64,000 nucleotides of DNA from the NCBI GenBank assembly GCA_021108415.1, contig JAIOQX010000002.1:186001-250000 (forward strand), written 5' to 3'. This DNA comes from Acholeplasmataceae bacterium. GTDB taxonomy: Bacteria; Bacillota_I; Bacilli_A; Acholeplasmatales; Acholeplasmataceae. Shown one piece after another: positions 7,922 to 19,000 of the stretch. Below the pieces are notes generated by a model, which saw only the letters and a program-made list of their open reading frames with translations, had not been told where the DNA came from and searched no databases. Position 1 is the stretch's first letter, and each line of letters opens with the position of its first letter. A program made the translations under genes and the position numbers.

Positions 7922-8854
7922 TTATTCTCCTGTAATTCCAGTTCTATCGATACTTTCTACAAAGAACCTTTGTGCAACAAAGTATAACACAAGAAGTGGT
8001 AATATCGTTAACATATTGCCAGCTAACATAATTGCTTCGTTTAATTCCGCACCAGATGTTCCGGGAGGGAACAGTGTTTCATAACTTGATCTAAATGCCT
8101 GTAATTTAAGCGGTAAAGTAATTCTACCACCAACATAAAGTGAAGTTATGAAAGTTTCATTCCAATACCATACAAAGCTAAATAAGAAAACAATTAAAAA
8201 CGATGGTATTGCCAACGGAATTGCAATTCTTGTAAAAATCTTTAGTTGTGATGCTCCATCCACTTCTGCTGATTCCATTAAAACACTTGGAATCGTTTTA
8301 AAGAATTGATAGAAAATCAATATGTAAATTGCTGCATTGACACCTTGTCCAAAGATAGCAGGATAAATCATGGATTTTTGTGTGCTCATAAGTCCTAAAT
8401 TCTTAAAAATGACCATGTTTGCAACCATCGTTACTTGTGATGGTAGAATAAATGTTGCTAACATTAAAACAAATAATATATTTTTAAGGGGAAATCTATA
8501 TTTTGCAAACCCATATCCAATAATTGCTGATGATATCGTTACAGATATTGAAACTTTTAAAACATATGAAGTTGTTCCAATAATAGATCCTGGCAATTCT
8601 AAGACTTGTAATGCTCTACCATAATTTTGAAATTGTAGGCTCGATGGTATCCATTTTACACCTGGATTAATCAAATCATCTACACTCATGAAACTATTCA
8701 CTGTCATAAATAAAACTGGATATAAATAAATATAACTAAAACTGATTAATAATGTATATATAACAAATTTATAAATAAATCCATCCGTAAAATTCATCCC
8801 AAAAAGGAAATGTCTAGATTTAGATTTTAAAATTTTATAGTCGAGTTTATTCAT
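7922..8854 (-). CDS. Carbohydrate ABC permease, MalG-like (pair 2)
   Basis: This 310-aa integral membrane protein has about six helices. The EAA loop that contacts the ATPase is MESAEVDGASQLKIF through PLAIPSF (~193-217). It is the MalG/LplC-type half of a heterodimeric sugar channel. It overlaps the MalF-like gene at base 8854, so translation is coupled. The RBS is AGAAAGGAG. It belongs to the oligosaccharide-type CUT1 permeases. No ATPase gene lies in the operon, so a shared MsmX/MsmK-type ATPase from elsewhere in the genome is expected (inference from CUT1 systems). Confidence 0.92.
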   Translation of the reverse strand: MNKLDYKILKSKSRHFLFGMNFTDGFIYKFVIYTLLISFSYIYLYPVLFMTVNSFMSVDDLINPGVKWIPSSLQFQNYGRALQVLELPGSIIGTTSYVLKVSISVTISSAIIGYGFAKYRFPLKNILFVLMLATFILPSQVTMVANMVIFKNLGLMSTQKSMIYPAIFGQGVNAAIYILIFYQFFKTIPSVLMESAEVDGASQLKIFTRIAIPLAIPSFLIVFLFSFVWYWNETFITSLYVGGRITLPLKLQAFRSSYETLFPPGTSGAELNEAIMLAGNMLTILPLLVLYFVAQRFFVESIDRTGITGE

Positions 8855-9909
8855 TATCTATTCTCCTTTCTTCTTGCTGAAAGGATTAAAATGAAAATAC
8901 CCATAATAATTACCATGAGTATAAAATATACCCAAGCAATTGCTGCTGCATAACCATATCCAAACCAAAAGTTTGAATCTGGTGCACCCACTAACATATG
9001 TTGTCTTGCTAAATCTAAAATGCTACCTGGTTCAACAAATAAGCTCATTGAAACAACGATATAAATTACGCTGACGCTAATTAAAGGTTTAATCGATGGT
9101 AGAGTGATTTTCCAAAAACGATCCCATGGTGATGCACCATCAATTGATGCAGCTTCATAAATTGATGGATCAATTTTTTGAAGCCCAGCTAAAAAGATAA
9201 GTATTGGAATACCTGCATACCATAAAATAAGTAACATAGATGTCAATATTGCTTCTATAGGATTGGCTATCCATGGTCCTAAATTTTGAGAAATATATGC
9301 AATAACAGAACTATCTTCTAATGCTGGGATCGATGTTGCATTTTGATTATTCAATTCAACAATAACTGGACCTGTAGAAATGATTACTGGAAGAAAGAAA
9401 ATTGTTCTCCAAATACCTTTTAATTTAATAGGATTATTGATTAGTACAGCGATTAAAATTGAAAACACAACAATCAAAGGAACTGCGATAACCATTTTAC
9501 CTACATAAGTACCAAATAAAGGTAGTAATGATTGACTTCTAAATACGTTTAAATAGTTCGTAAAGCCTATGAATGTTGTTTCAACACCGGTTTCTAAACT
9601 ATAATAAGCTTCATTTAAACTTAAATATAGAGAATAAAACATAGGGTATAATGTGAAAATTAAAAATCCAATAATCCAAAGCATAATAAACGTAATACCA
9701 TAGAAAGCTTCTCTTCTTTTTCTTGTTACATTAATTTTTAAAAAACTAAATAGTGTTAAAGTTAACCCCTCTCTTCTAATTAGAAAATTATGTTCTAAAA
9801 TATATTTTGTTTTGTCAATAAGTTTTGATAATTTTCTTGTGTGGAAATTTCTTAAGACTTCCAAAATCTTATGATATGATTGTGCTATATTTTTTAATAT
9901 ATTTTTCAT
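8854..9909 (-). CDS. Sugar ABC permease, MalF/LplB-like (pair 2), with N-terminal extension
   Basis: The 351-aa permease has its first membrane helix only at ~70-95 (starting after KRREAFYG), preceded by about 65 charged, non-membrane residues that typical LplB-type permeases lack. The EAA loop is YEAASIDGASPWDRFW through PSIKPLI (~251-277). Start and stop overlap its neighbours (ATGA with the upstream gene at 9906-9909), so it is translated in a coupled row. With the MalG-like protein it forms the second channel of this operon. The N-terminal extension may contact a partner such as the upstream DUF5696-like protein (speculative). Confidence 0.92.
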   Translation of the reverse strand: MKNILKNIAQSYHKILEVLRNFHTRKLSKLIDKTKYILEHNFLIRREGLTLTLFSFLKINVTRKRREAFYGITFIMLWIIGFLIFTLYPMFYSLYLSLNEAYYSLETGVETTFIGFTNYLNVFRSQSLLPLFGTYVGKMVIAVPLIVVFSILIAVLINNPIKLKGIWRTIFFLPVIISTGPVIVELNNQNATSIPALEDSSVIAYISQNLGPWIANPIEAILTSMLLILWYAGIPILIFLAGLQKIDPSIYEAASIDGASPWDRFWKITLPSIKPLISVSVIYIVVSMSLFVEPGSILDLARQHMLVGAPDSNFWFGYGYAAAIAWVYFILMVIIMGIFILILSARRKENR

Positions 9910-12296
9910 CCTAGCACCACCTTATAATCTCTCATATCAACTGTTTGGCCATCTATGGTCTTTTCTTCAAAATTATAATTAATATAGATGATAACATTAT
10001 TTGAATATGAAACTTTTACAAATCCAGTATCCAACACTTCACGATTTGATATTGATGCTCCGATGACGTGTGATAAAGCTTCATTAATATAATCATATGT
10101 TTGAATAATTTCTTCTTCATAATCTGATCTTGTTGTAGTGTAAAACATTGAAGCATTAGTATATCTCATTTTATATGTATCCTCTTCTGTTAATAAATAA
10201 CTTGGATTCATACCAAAATCAACCATAGTAAGTAATCTATCTTGTCCCATAGCATTGAAATTAAGATATGGTATGTAATAAGATATACTACCCTTTAAAA
10301 TTAGTGGAATCAGAGGAATTAAATCTGAATAGTAATCATATTGTGCATTTGTTATTGGCATATCCAGATATCCACTCAAATTATCATAAAAATATTGGTT
10401 TGGTCTACTTAGTAATACTTGATCATACATTGATACAATATCTTCATAATAGCTCAAAGATTGCGATCTTTCATAATTCTGGCCATCATAATAACTAAAT
10501 AATGTTGAGCCTATTGTGTTTAAATATAATCCTGATATACCTAAATCTTCATAGAAATCATTATCACTAACTGAGAACTTATAACTTTCTTCTGGATATA
10601 TATAGTATACTTCAGTCAATTGAGCATTCAGACTACGGTAATTTCTCTCCATCTTAAGTCTTGATAATGTTTTTGAAACATCTTGAGCATATGATAATCT
10701 GTTGGTTAATTCTGAACCTTGAACATAATCATTATCAAGATATACAGTATTATTATCTGATTTTATAGTTTCAAATAAATCTTGATAATCACCTTTGTTG
10801 GATATTTTAGAGCGGTATGGAGCTTGAAAAACAAAACCATCTTTGCTCCATCCATTTAATTGTACTTGCTGATTATTGATACCAGCTGTTTTAAATGATT
10901 GATAACTATTGTAGACATCATTAACAGTGGTCATGACAACAGTAGTTGTGCCAATAAATGATTTTTCAGTATCATTCATGATGTAACTTAAATGTAGCGG
11001 AATTTGATTGCCCACAATTTTTTCATTATCAGTTAAGATACCTCTTTCAATTAAAATATCACGATATGCTTTTGCCATGCCTACATAACTAGCATCTTCA
11101 TCTGATAGGAAATTATAATTAATTTTAAAATTACTTTCCGTCAAAGCCTCATTTATTGTATCATTACCATCACCGGCTTTATTAATAATATATCTATATA
11201 TACGTCTAACATTATATTTAGCACCTATTCGATGATATCTTGAATTATTACCCCAATACTGTGCCTGTAAACTCGTTACTTCTGCACCTTCTTCAATTTC
11301 TACAAGATAACCGTTTTCATTTTGTGCATGAACCATGCCAAAAATAGGAACTGATAATTGTGCAATAGAACTAGTGCCATATCCAAAATCAGCACCATAA
11401 AATTGAGCTTGAAATGTTGTATTATGTGCCTTGTCCATTCTAACTAATGCTCCAATCCCATCTGGAATCATCATGTATCCTGGAATATTATCTTCTCTTG
11501 CTGCACCTAAATATGGAAATATAGAAATTGAAAGCAGTCTATAAATATCTCCATATTCTTCGATTGTTTCAACGGGAATATAGATGCTTAAAATACCATT
11601 AATTAAAGAAATTTCAACTTCTAATTTTATATCAATTTCTTTTAAATCTAGAAAGACTGTAAATTGAGTATTACTGTTTTTTTGAACTAACGTTGATACT
11701 CTTCGATTTGAATAACTTCCTGCTTCTAATTGATAAGGACTTAAAGGATCAGTTTGACCTTCTCTTATAGACCCATCTGTTATATACTTAGCCTCAGCTA
11801 AAGTATACAAAGAAGCTGTAGTAATCGTTGATGAGGATACATTTTGACTTCTTACATAATCAACCCATAGCCCGGAATTCATCAAATTTCTAGTTGCAGT
11901 GTTATCTTCTCTTAAACCGCTTAAACCTTGAAATTCTGGTCGTGAAGACCATAGGTAACTTGTTTCTTTATTATAAACCATCATAGAAAAGGAATCTTTT
12001 TCAAAATAGACAGTTAATTCAGGCGTGTCAAACATTTGTTCGAATCCTAAATCAAATATATCTTGACTATCAAAACCTAAAATAAAATCATCATGGTATA
12101 TATCTAGCACTGCTTGATCTACTTGATCTTTTTGTGTATATCTTGAAGATTCTAAAAATATTTGATTAATATAATTAAAATTAGACTCCACTTCTTGTTG
12201 GTTTCCTACTATAGGATGGTTATATCCATAGGTTATAACTAGAAGACTCATGATAAACAAAAATATGATAAGTATATATTTAGCATATTTAACCAC
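9906..12296 (-). CDS. DUF5696-like membrane-anchored extracellular protein
   Basis: The 796-aa protein has one N-terminal membrane helix (~5-24) and a large outside part, so it is anchored rather than lipidated. The segment MMIPDGIGALVRMDKAH (~270-290) resembles the hallmark of DUF5696 proteins, which occur in Firmicutes carbohydrate ABC operons; this is a recollection without a search. The N-terminal half is beta-rich and the C-terminal half (~390-750) has features that could form a TIM-barrel, as in glycoside-hydrolase-like folds, with no catalytic pair I can assign. It starts at GTG with AAGGGAG 10 bases upstream and overlaps its neighbours. Function unknown; the context points to glucan handling or uptake. 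Confidence 0.75.
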   Translation of the reverse strand: MVKYAKYILIIFLFIMSLLVITYGYNHPIVGNQQEVESNFNYINQIFLESSRYTQKDQVDQAVLDIYHDDFILGFDSQDIFDLGFEQMFDTPELTVYFEKDSFSMMVYNKETSYLWSSRPEFQGLSGLREDNTATRNLMNSGLWVDYVRSQNVSSSTITTASLYTLAEAKYITDGSIREGQTDPLSPYQLEAGSYSNRRVSTLVQKNSNTQFTVFLDLKEIDIKLEVEISLINGILSIYIPVETIEEYGDIYRLLSISIFPYLGAAREDNIPGYMMIPDGIGALVRMDKAHNTTFQAQFYGADFGYGTSSIAQLSVPIFGMVHAQNENGYLVEIEEGAEVTSLQAQYWGNNSRYHRIGAKYNVRRIYRYIINKAGDGNDTINEALTESNFKINYNFLSDEDASYVGMAKAYRDILIERGILTDNEKIVGNQIPLHLSYIMNDTEKSFIGTTTVVMTTVNDVYNSYQSFKTAGINNQQVQLNGWSKDGFVFQAPYRSKISNKGDYQDLFETIKSDNNTVYLDNDYVQGSELTNRLSYAQDVSKTLSRLKMERNYRSLNAQLTEVYYIYPEESYKFSVSDNDFYEDLGISGLYLNTIGSTLFSYYDGQNYERSQSLSYYEDIVSMYDQVLLSRPNQYFYDNLSGYLDMPITNAQYDYYSDLIPLIPLILKGSISYYIPYLNFNAMGQDRLLTMVDFGMNPSYLLTEEDTYKMRYTNASMFYTTTRSDYEEEIIQTYDYINEALSHVIGASISNREVLDTGFVKVSYSNNVIIYINYNFEEKTIDGQTVDMRDYKVVLG

Positions 12297-14322
12297 GGTT
12301 AATCAACTCCCTTAAAATGTCTGCAAATAGTCCATAAACTTCATTTAATAACAAATAAACAATGAACAGTACTGCAACAATCATTAATGCAGTAAATATT
12401 GAGATTAAAATATTACCAATGGTTGGTTTCATATCATAGAAATGAATTTCTTTAACCATTGCGATGAAATAAATAGCAGTAACAGCTAACCCTATAATCA
12501 ATATAGTGTCATATATGAATGATTCATTATAAGTCAATCCATTAGAAATAATTGCCAGAATTGGGAGTGTAATAATCATTGGTAATAATGTATATGCAGA
12601 TGCTTGATAAACATCACTTAATTTACCTTCTCCATCACGAATACTAGAAACTAGATAATTAGCCACAACCCAAAGTATGAATGGTACGAAAATTGTAACC
12701 ATTTGTTCAAATAGATTTATTTCTGATGGTATTTGATTATTAAATAAGAAACTTGTTCTATAAATCCATAAAATATAAGCTAAGAAAAATAATAGTAAAT
12801 AGATGGTTGCAGTAAAATTAGATCCTTTTTTCTCTCTTTTTATACCATAATAACCATCAGCTGGATTTTTGAATATATAAAACGGGAATACCAATTCTTG
12901 ATAAATCTTATATTTATTTATATATATTTTTAATTTTTTAATCGGAGATGTTAAAAATCTCATAAAATGTGTGAAATAATTTACAAAGTATAAAGCAATA
13001 CTAATCAATAAAATTGAAATAATAATTTCACCACTACCTAATAACATCTCATTTCTAACTTCCCAAAAGGCATTAGAAAAACCGTCTTGATCTCTTGCAA
13101 CTTGATAATATTCCATTGCTTGTTTATAATCCTCATTAGCAAAATATGCATTTCCTATTCCTTTATTTGCTAAATCAAATAGACCGTTCATTTTTAGAAC
13201 TTCTTGCCAAGGTTCCAATGATTCACTATATTTACCCTCTTGATAAAGACTAATCGCAAAATGAACTAAATCCGAAAATTCAGTTGGGATAAATATTTGT
13301 AATGCTGATGTTTCTTGATCAAGTGCATAAATATTATTTTTTGAATCAACGGCAATACTTGTAGGAGATTTAAATAAACCTTTTTGATTACTAACATCTT
13401 GACCACTAAAAACAAATAACACAGATCCATCTGGAGCATATTCAGTAATATATCCTTCTGATGTTATTGTAAACACTGTGTCATATGGACCAACAAATAA
13501 ATCTTCTGTTGAATCAAATCCCCATACTGACTCATTGTAAACAAAATTAGCTATATTTAATTTTAAATAACCATCACTACCTTTAGTAGTTGTTAAAATA
13601 AGACCATCATGATCTACTGCTATATTGTAGACAGGATCTGGAATCATTTGGAACCATTGACGTCTTTGTTCTTCATCAAATAACATATATTTTAATATGT
13701 TATCCCAAGTATTTGGAATGGTATTACCCCCAAAGAAGCCAAAGAACATACCAGAATTTTCATATTCTGCAAGTCCATTAATGTTACCAGCAAGTAGCAT
13801 ATAAACATTATCGCCTTTATCGGTAATAATTTTTGTAGGATCAAATGCATCTTGATCTGTGAAATATGGAGTATTTGTAGGTTTTTCATATGTGTTTTCT
13901 ACAATGTAAGTTGCTTGAATTTCATCATAAACAAATTTCAAGCCCATTTTTAATCCAAAATCTGCAACATACAAACTTCCATCTTCACCAACATGAACTC
14001 CTGTTGGTTCATCTAATATGTCTTCACCAATAACTGTAACTACATCATCTTGCAAACTATATTTAATAATACGATGATTTCCATAATCTGCGATATATAT
14101 GTTATCATTTTGATCAACTGTTAAATCTTTTGGTTCATTCAATTCATATCCAGCAAGTTGTTCTTGTATAGATAAGGGAATATAAGCATCTTGAGTCCAT
14201 ACCATACGATTTAGCGCACTACTATACGTATATGTAGAATATGGTAGTCCATTTGCTTCTACCTTAAATGATGGGATGAATACTAATGTAAATATAAAGA
14301 ATAATATAAATAGTTTTTTCAT
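12289..14322 (-). CDS. NHL-repeat / TPR / Yip1-domain membrane protein
   Basis: The 677-aa protein has a signal peptide (1-23), then an outside NHL beta-propeller with blades such as PKDLTVDQNDNIYIADYG (~64), PTGVHVGEDGSLYVADFG (~106) and PTSIAVDSKNNIYALDQ (~320). A TPR-like pair follows (~355-420), then one helix (~433-450) and a C-terminal multi-helix Yip1-like region (~480-677). It overlaps the permease gene by one base and the DUF5696-like gene by 8, so it is made together with the importers. The propeller could sense or hold glucan or an importer, with Yip1 as membrane scaffold. This is inference; no enzyme motif is seen. Confidence 0.78.
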   Translation of the reverse strand: MKKLFILFFIFTLVFIPSFKVEANGLPYSTYTYSSALNRMVWTQDAYIPLSIQEQLAGYELNEPKDLTVDQNDNIYIADYGNHRIIKYSLQDDVVTVIGEDILDEPTGVHVGEDGSLYVADFGLKMGLKFVYDEIQATYIVENTYEKPTNTPYFTDQDAFDPTKIITDKGDNVYMLLAGNINGLAEYENSGMFFGFFGGNTIPNTWDNILKYMLFDEEQRRQWFQMIPDPVYNIAVDHDGLILTTTKGSDGYLKLNIANFVYNESVWGFDSTEDLFVGPYDTVFTITSEGYITEYAPDGSVLFVFSGQDVSNQKGLFKSPTSIAVDSKNNIYALDQETSALQIFIPTEFSDLVHFAISLYQEGKYSESLEPWQEVLKMNGLFDLANKGIGNAYFANEDYKQAMEYYQVARDQDGFSNAFWEVRNEMLLGSGEIIISILLISIALYFVNYFTHFMRFLTSPIKKLKIYINKYKIYQELVFPFYIFKNPADGYYGIKREKKGSNFTATIYLLLFFLAYILWIYRTSFLFNNQIPSEINLFEQMVTIFVPFILWVVANYLVSSIRDGEGKLSDVYQASAYTLLPMIITLPILAIISNGLTYNESFIYDTILIIGLAVTAIYFIAMVKEIHFYDMKPTIGNILISIFTALMIVAVLFIVYLLLNEVYGLFADILRELINRG

Positions 14323-15203
14323 TATTTAATACCTGAATGGGCCATCGTATTCATGACCTTACCTTGTAAGAATATAAATAAAATTAAGTTTGGAACAAAC
14401 ATAATCAGTGAAGCTGCTGCAGCCATCCCTTGCCCAGCAACATTATTTCCTTGAATAGATGTCAAACTTTGCATATAAAATGCTAACGTTCTTTTTGATT
14501 CATCATTTATATATAAAACTGATGTTGATACATCATTCCATATAATTTGAAATGCTAAAATACCTACAGTTGCGATTGCAGGTGCGATGACAGGTAAAAC
14601 AATTTTCATAAAGATTTGCATTTCAGAAGCACCATCAATTTTAGCAGATTCTATAATTTCATTTGGTGTTTGATCGATAAATTGCTTGATTAAAAACATA
14701 GCAACTGGCATAACGATGACTGGTAAGATATGCGCTGCATATGTGTCAATTAAACCCGATCTGGCAATAATTAGATATCTAGGTATTTGAACCGCAATTG
14801 GTACAAACATTAAGGCTAGCGTATTGATTTCAAATAATACTTTCTTGCCTTTGAATTTTAATTTAGATAAAGCATATGCAGAAAATGCTGTTATAAAAAT
14901 TGCTAGAGTCACTCCAATAATTGTAACCAAAAGACTATTTACAAGATATCTAGAAAACGGAACTCCTGATGCAGAAACTAATCTTGATAACTCATTAAAA
15001 TTATCAAAAGTAGGATTTCTTACAAAAAATCTAGGTGGATATGCAAATAGTTCACTTCTTGGCTTAAATGCATGATTAAAGATAAACAATATCGGTAAAA
15101 GCATTAATGCTGCAAAAGGAATTAAGAACATAAAGAAAGGTAGTTGACTTCTATGAAGTCTAGTAGGATTTATTTTTGTACCTTGAAAACTAGCTGATGC
15201 CAT
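14322..15203 (-). CDS. Carbohydrate ABC permease, MalG-like (pair 1)
   Basis: This 293-aa CUT1 permease subunit has about six helices. Its EAA loop is IESAKIDGASEMQIF through PVIAPAI. The N-terminus carries a short cytoplasmic lead (RLHRSQLPFFMFLIPF). I start at ATG 15203, with AAGGAGTGATTTT upstream; a GTG at 15221 would lie inside the previous gene without a proper RBS. The AAGGAG also encodes the last residues of the upstream permease, so reinitiation is likely. It pairs with the 15208-16092 product. Confidence 0.92.
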   Translation of the reverse strand: MASASFQGTKINPTRLHRSQLPFFMFLIPFAALMLLPILFIFNHAFKPRSELFAYPPRFFVRNPTFDNFNELSRLVSASGVPFSRYLVNSLLVTIIGVTLAIFITAFSAYALSKLKFKGKKVLFEINTLALMFVPIAVQIPRYLIIARSGLIDTYAAHILPVIVMPVAMFLIKQFIDQTPNEIIESAKIDGASEMQIFMKIVLPVIAPAIATVGILAFQIIWNDVSTSVLYINDESKRTLAFYMQSLTSIQGNNVAGQGMAAAASLIMFVPNLILFIFLQGKVMNTMAHSGIK

Positions 15204-15207
15204 AAAA

Positions 15208-16092
15208 TCACTCCTTTTCACCTAATATGCGAAATGTTACTTTTGAAATAAAATAAACCATTAAGAGTAACACAACACTAACTGTTGCTGCATAACCCAT
15301 CATATACCTTATAAACCCAAAATCTTCAATGTGATTGACAATGAGTTGGCCAGCATATTGTGGTGTTGGATTTGATCCGGATAATTGAACTCCAATACCT
15401 CCAGCTTGAAATGTTGTAACAACTGCCATAACAGCGCCAAATAACATTTGTGGCTTCATCGATGGAATCGTAATATAAAATATTTCTTGTGCACGATTTC
15501 GAATGCCGTCTACATAAGCAGCTTCATACAATGTTTGATCAATATTTAATACACCTGCAAGCATTGCCAAAAAGCCAACACCCATAGAACTCCATAAACT
15601 TACGACAATCATAATTGTCATTAAATAATCTGGTGATTGCAAAAATTGAATAGGCTCTAATATAACGCCCCAATTTAGAAGTATACTGTTTAAATACCCT
15701 TGAGAATCACCAGAAAAAATGATTCGCCACATAGATGCCATTGCAACCCCCATCGTAAGTGATGGAGAGTATAAAATAATTGCAAAAACTGTGCGGTATT
15801 TTTGTGGAATTTGTGCCAAAACCCACGCAAGCACAAATGATAATAAATATCCAACTGGTCCTACAATTAAAGCAAACTTTAATGTATTTGATAAAACGTA
15901 TTGCATGAATACTGTATCCATAGTAATCAATTCGATATAATTGGTAATGCCAATAATTGTTGGGGCTTGAATAGCATTAAAATATGTAAATGATAAGAAA
16001 ATTGCAGCAATTACTGGAACAATAATAAATATAAAAAACAGAGTCCAGTAAGGTAATATAAACCAAGCTGGATGATTCATACGTCTAGTCAT
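15208..16092 (-). CDS. Sugar ABC permease, MalF-like (pair 1)
   Basis: The 294-aa protein has six predicted helices. Its EAA loop [17 protein letters not shown] through PSMKPQM lacks the usual Ala-Ser of the DGAS motif (it reads DGIRN), a small deviation at the ATPase contact. It overlaps the end of the 1022-aa binding-protein gene by 8 bases and has GGAGG 6 bases before the ATG. The gene ends with TGA just before the next permease. It forms the first channel of the operon and probably takes sugar from one of the two binding proteins encoded directly upstream. Confidence 0.92.
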   Translation of the reverse strand: MTRRMNHPAWFILPYWTLFFIFIIVPVIAAIFLSFTYFNAIQAPTIIGITNYIELITMDTVFMQYVLSNTLKFALIVGPVGYLLSFVLAWVLAQIPQKYRTVFAIILYSPSLTMGVAMASMWRIIFSGDSQGYLNSILLNWGVILEPIQFLQSPDYLMTIMIVVSLWSSMGVGFLAMLAGVLNIDQTLYEAAYVDGIRNRAQEIFYITIPSMKPQMLFGAVMAVVTTFQAGGIGVQLSGSNPTPQYAGQLIVNHIEDFGFIRYMMGYAATVSVVLLLMVYFISKVTFRILGEKE

Positions 16093-19000
16093 GATCCACC
16101 TCCGTCAGCCATTGTTCTATATTATAAATGCTTGGAACAATATATTCTTTAATAATTTCTCCGTTTTTTGTATATCCAAATTCAGCCATCTTATAAATAA
16201 TTTCTCTATTAGATACTCTCACTGCTTCATCTAATGCTTGTCGTGGATTTGTTCCATCAAAAACAATAGATGTCCAGGCATTACTAATAGAACGCTCAAC
16301 CATATATGCACCAGGTATTCTTGATGCTTCAACTCCATATTCCCATTGCTTTAAAATTACATTTTTATATTCATCTGGCATAGAAATACTTTTAAATGCT
16401 TCTATATTAGCGGTATTCCAAAAATAAGCTTGTCCATATGTAGATTGCAATAAAAATGAAAATTCACTTTGAACTGATGTTGACATCCACCATTTTAAGA
16501 AATCCCAAGACTCTTCAGGATATTCAGTAGAACTCATAATCATAGATGATTGCCCTCCTACAGAAGAGTATCTTACGATTTCATCAAGTTCTTCGTTATA
16601 AACACCTGGATGTAAATCCATCTCCCATAGACCATCAAGTTCAACTGCTGCTGTTTCTAACAAAATATATGTTGATAAATTAGAAATACCAATAGGCAGT
16701 AAACCATATCTAAAATGATTATAAAAATTGGGAACATATTTCGGAAGGTTATATAAAGTGAATAAATCACTCATTAAAGTTACACCTTCTAGTGTTTCTT
16801 CAGAATTGATTGCTGTAGACATACCATCATCTGCATATAAATCTCCACCAAATTGATAAATAAATGGTAGTGTTGCAACAAATGGTTTAAGACCACTATA
16901 TTGAGCAATTGGAACAAAGTAATTCATACCATAACTTTGTAACAATGGTAAAATTTCAATGATTTCTTCCCATGTCTGAGGGATTTCAGTGATACCTATA
17001 CTATTTAAGATATCTTTTCTATAGTAGGTCACCCAAAAATCTTGTGTTTCTGGCAAACCAAAAACGCCATCTTCAAAAACATATGGGATCATTGCTCCTT
17101 TTGTGAAGTTAGTCACTGTATCTTCATATCCTTGAAATTGTCTTAAATCTAATGATGCATCTCTTATCGCAAACTCATAAGGAATCCAATGGTCTACACC
17201 AATAGCTAAATCTGGTGCTTGATTTGATGCATTAGCTAAAATTAATTTATTTTGATCAGGCATTTGTGATAAAGTAACTTTTCTATTACCTTGATAATAT
17301 TGATCAATTAATGCTTGCATAACTTCTATATATTGTCTTGGATGATTAACCCATACAGTAAGTTCATCATCATTTCTATCTGATGCAGAATATGGATTAT
17401 TAATAAATGATAATACTAAACGTTTTGCACCTTCAAAGAAACGAATAAATATATTTGCATATGGTTTTGCGATCTCGACATCACCATGGACAATCATACG
17501 TTCCATTTCTAGATTAGTTCTTAATAACCTTTGCATTAGATCGCCTAATATTTGATTGATAGATGAATCTCCATCAGAAAATTGAACCATCATTGAAGGT
17601 AGCTTGTTGATATCAGATGCAATATTATTCAATCTTTTTGCTGCAACCATTAAATTTGCTATTTCGGATGGTTGTTCAATATCAGATAATGATAATAAAG
17701 TAACATAAGTTTCTTCTAAAAGATTTGCCCAACTTATAATATTATCAGATGCTTCAGGGAAGTATGCTTCTATATCCCAGTCTCTATACTTATCAGTCCC
17801 ACCACTTGTATAACGTTTAACATCTAAAGCTAATGCTTGAATATTACTCATAACATATTGTACAGTTTCAATAGTGTCACGATAAGGATAATTTACTGAT
17901 TCTAATACGATTTCATTCATACCAGATTCTAAATAAACTTTTATAGCATCACCATTTGGATCCGCTAATGTACGATTAATAAAATTTGTTGTATATGGAA
18001 AAGCATAACTTTCAAATAAATCAAAAGGAACTTCGCCATTAATCTTTATTTTTCTAAACACTGTCATATCTTTAATCATATATTGTCTATATTTGAATGA
18101 TAAATGATAAAACCCAGCTTCTTCGACTTCTATTTCATAAGCAATTTCATCCCCTGAATTTTGCCATGAATCACCAAATATGGTATTCAATCTTAAAAAC
18201 TGAGTGTCATAGTATAAATTAGATGGATCTTGTTCTGTTCTAAGTCTTATTGAAGGATTATTACGATACAATATATCTCTAGCTGATATTGTAATTTGAT
18301 TATCTATAACTTTAGCATTAGGATACAAATCTAAATATGAATCATATGTTATAAATGTTTCGTTTTCTACATAATAAGCTTGACCAATCAATAGTTCTTG
18401 ATTTACAAATGAGATTGATATTTCATCGCCTTGTTCTAAATAAAAAGCAAAATATCCAGGATGCATCCCGCGATAGTCATAAATATTTTGATATGCCCAT
18501 TCTTTTACTTTATGAGAACTTGGCATTATTTCATTTTCGTAACGATCTAAAGTAAAATCATATGTGTCATATACCCATCTAGATTTTAATACAAGTGTTT
18601 GTGCTTCATAAAATTGTGGTACACCATTTATTGCAATCTCAATTTGTGCTTGATCAATATTATCTTGGAGTTCATAATAATCAATTGCCAAATAAAATAA
18701 TCCTGATTCACTTTCGTTATGTGTCCATGTTATATCACTATTTTCTCTTAGTAATAGAACATCATTGCTATTTGATTTAGATGCTTGATAATCTTGTACT
18801 ATTGCACCATAATCAGAGTCGTTTACGTCAATAAAATCACCAGACATCTCTAATGTGGTGACTGTATTTGTAATTTGAATGTCTTGAATATCATTTTCAA
18901 TATAAGCTTCTTTTAATTCGCTATATAAGGTTTGATTATAAGCTTGTGTTAGACTTTGATTTGTATAATCATAGGAAAGCTCTTGTGTTTCATAAAAATC

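Noticed and set aside
10268-10498. Open frame on the plus strand inside the DUF5696-like gene
   Set aside because: His- and Asn-rich composition of a shadow frame, no RBS, no family.
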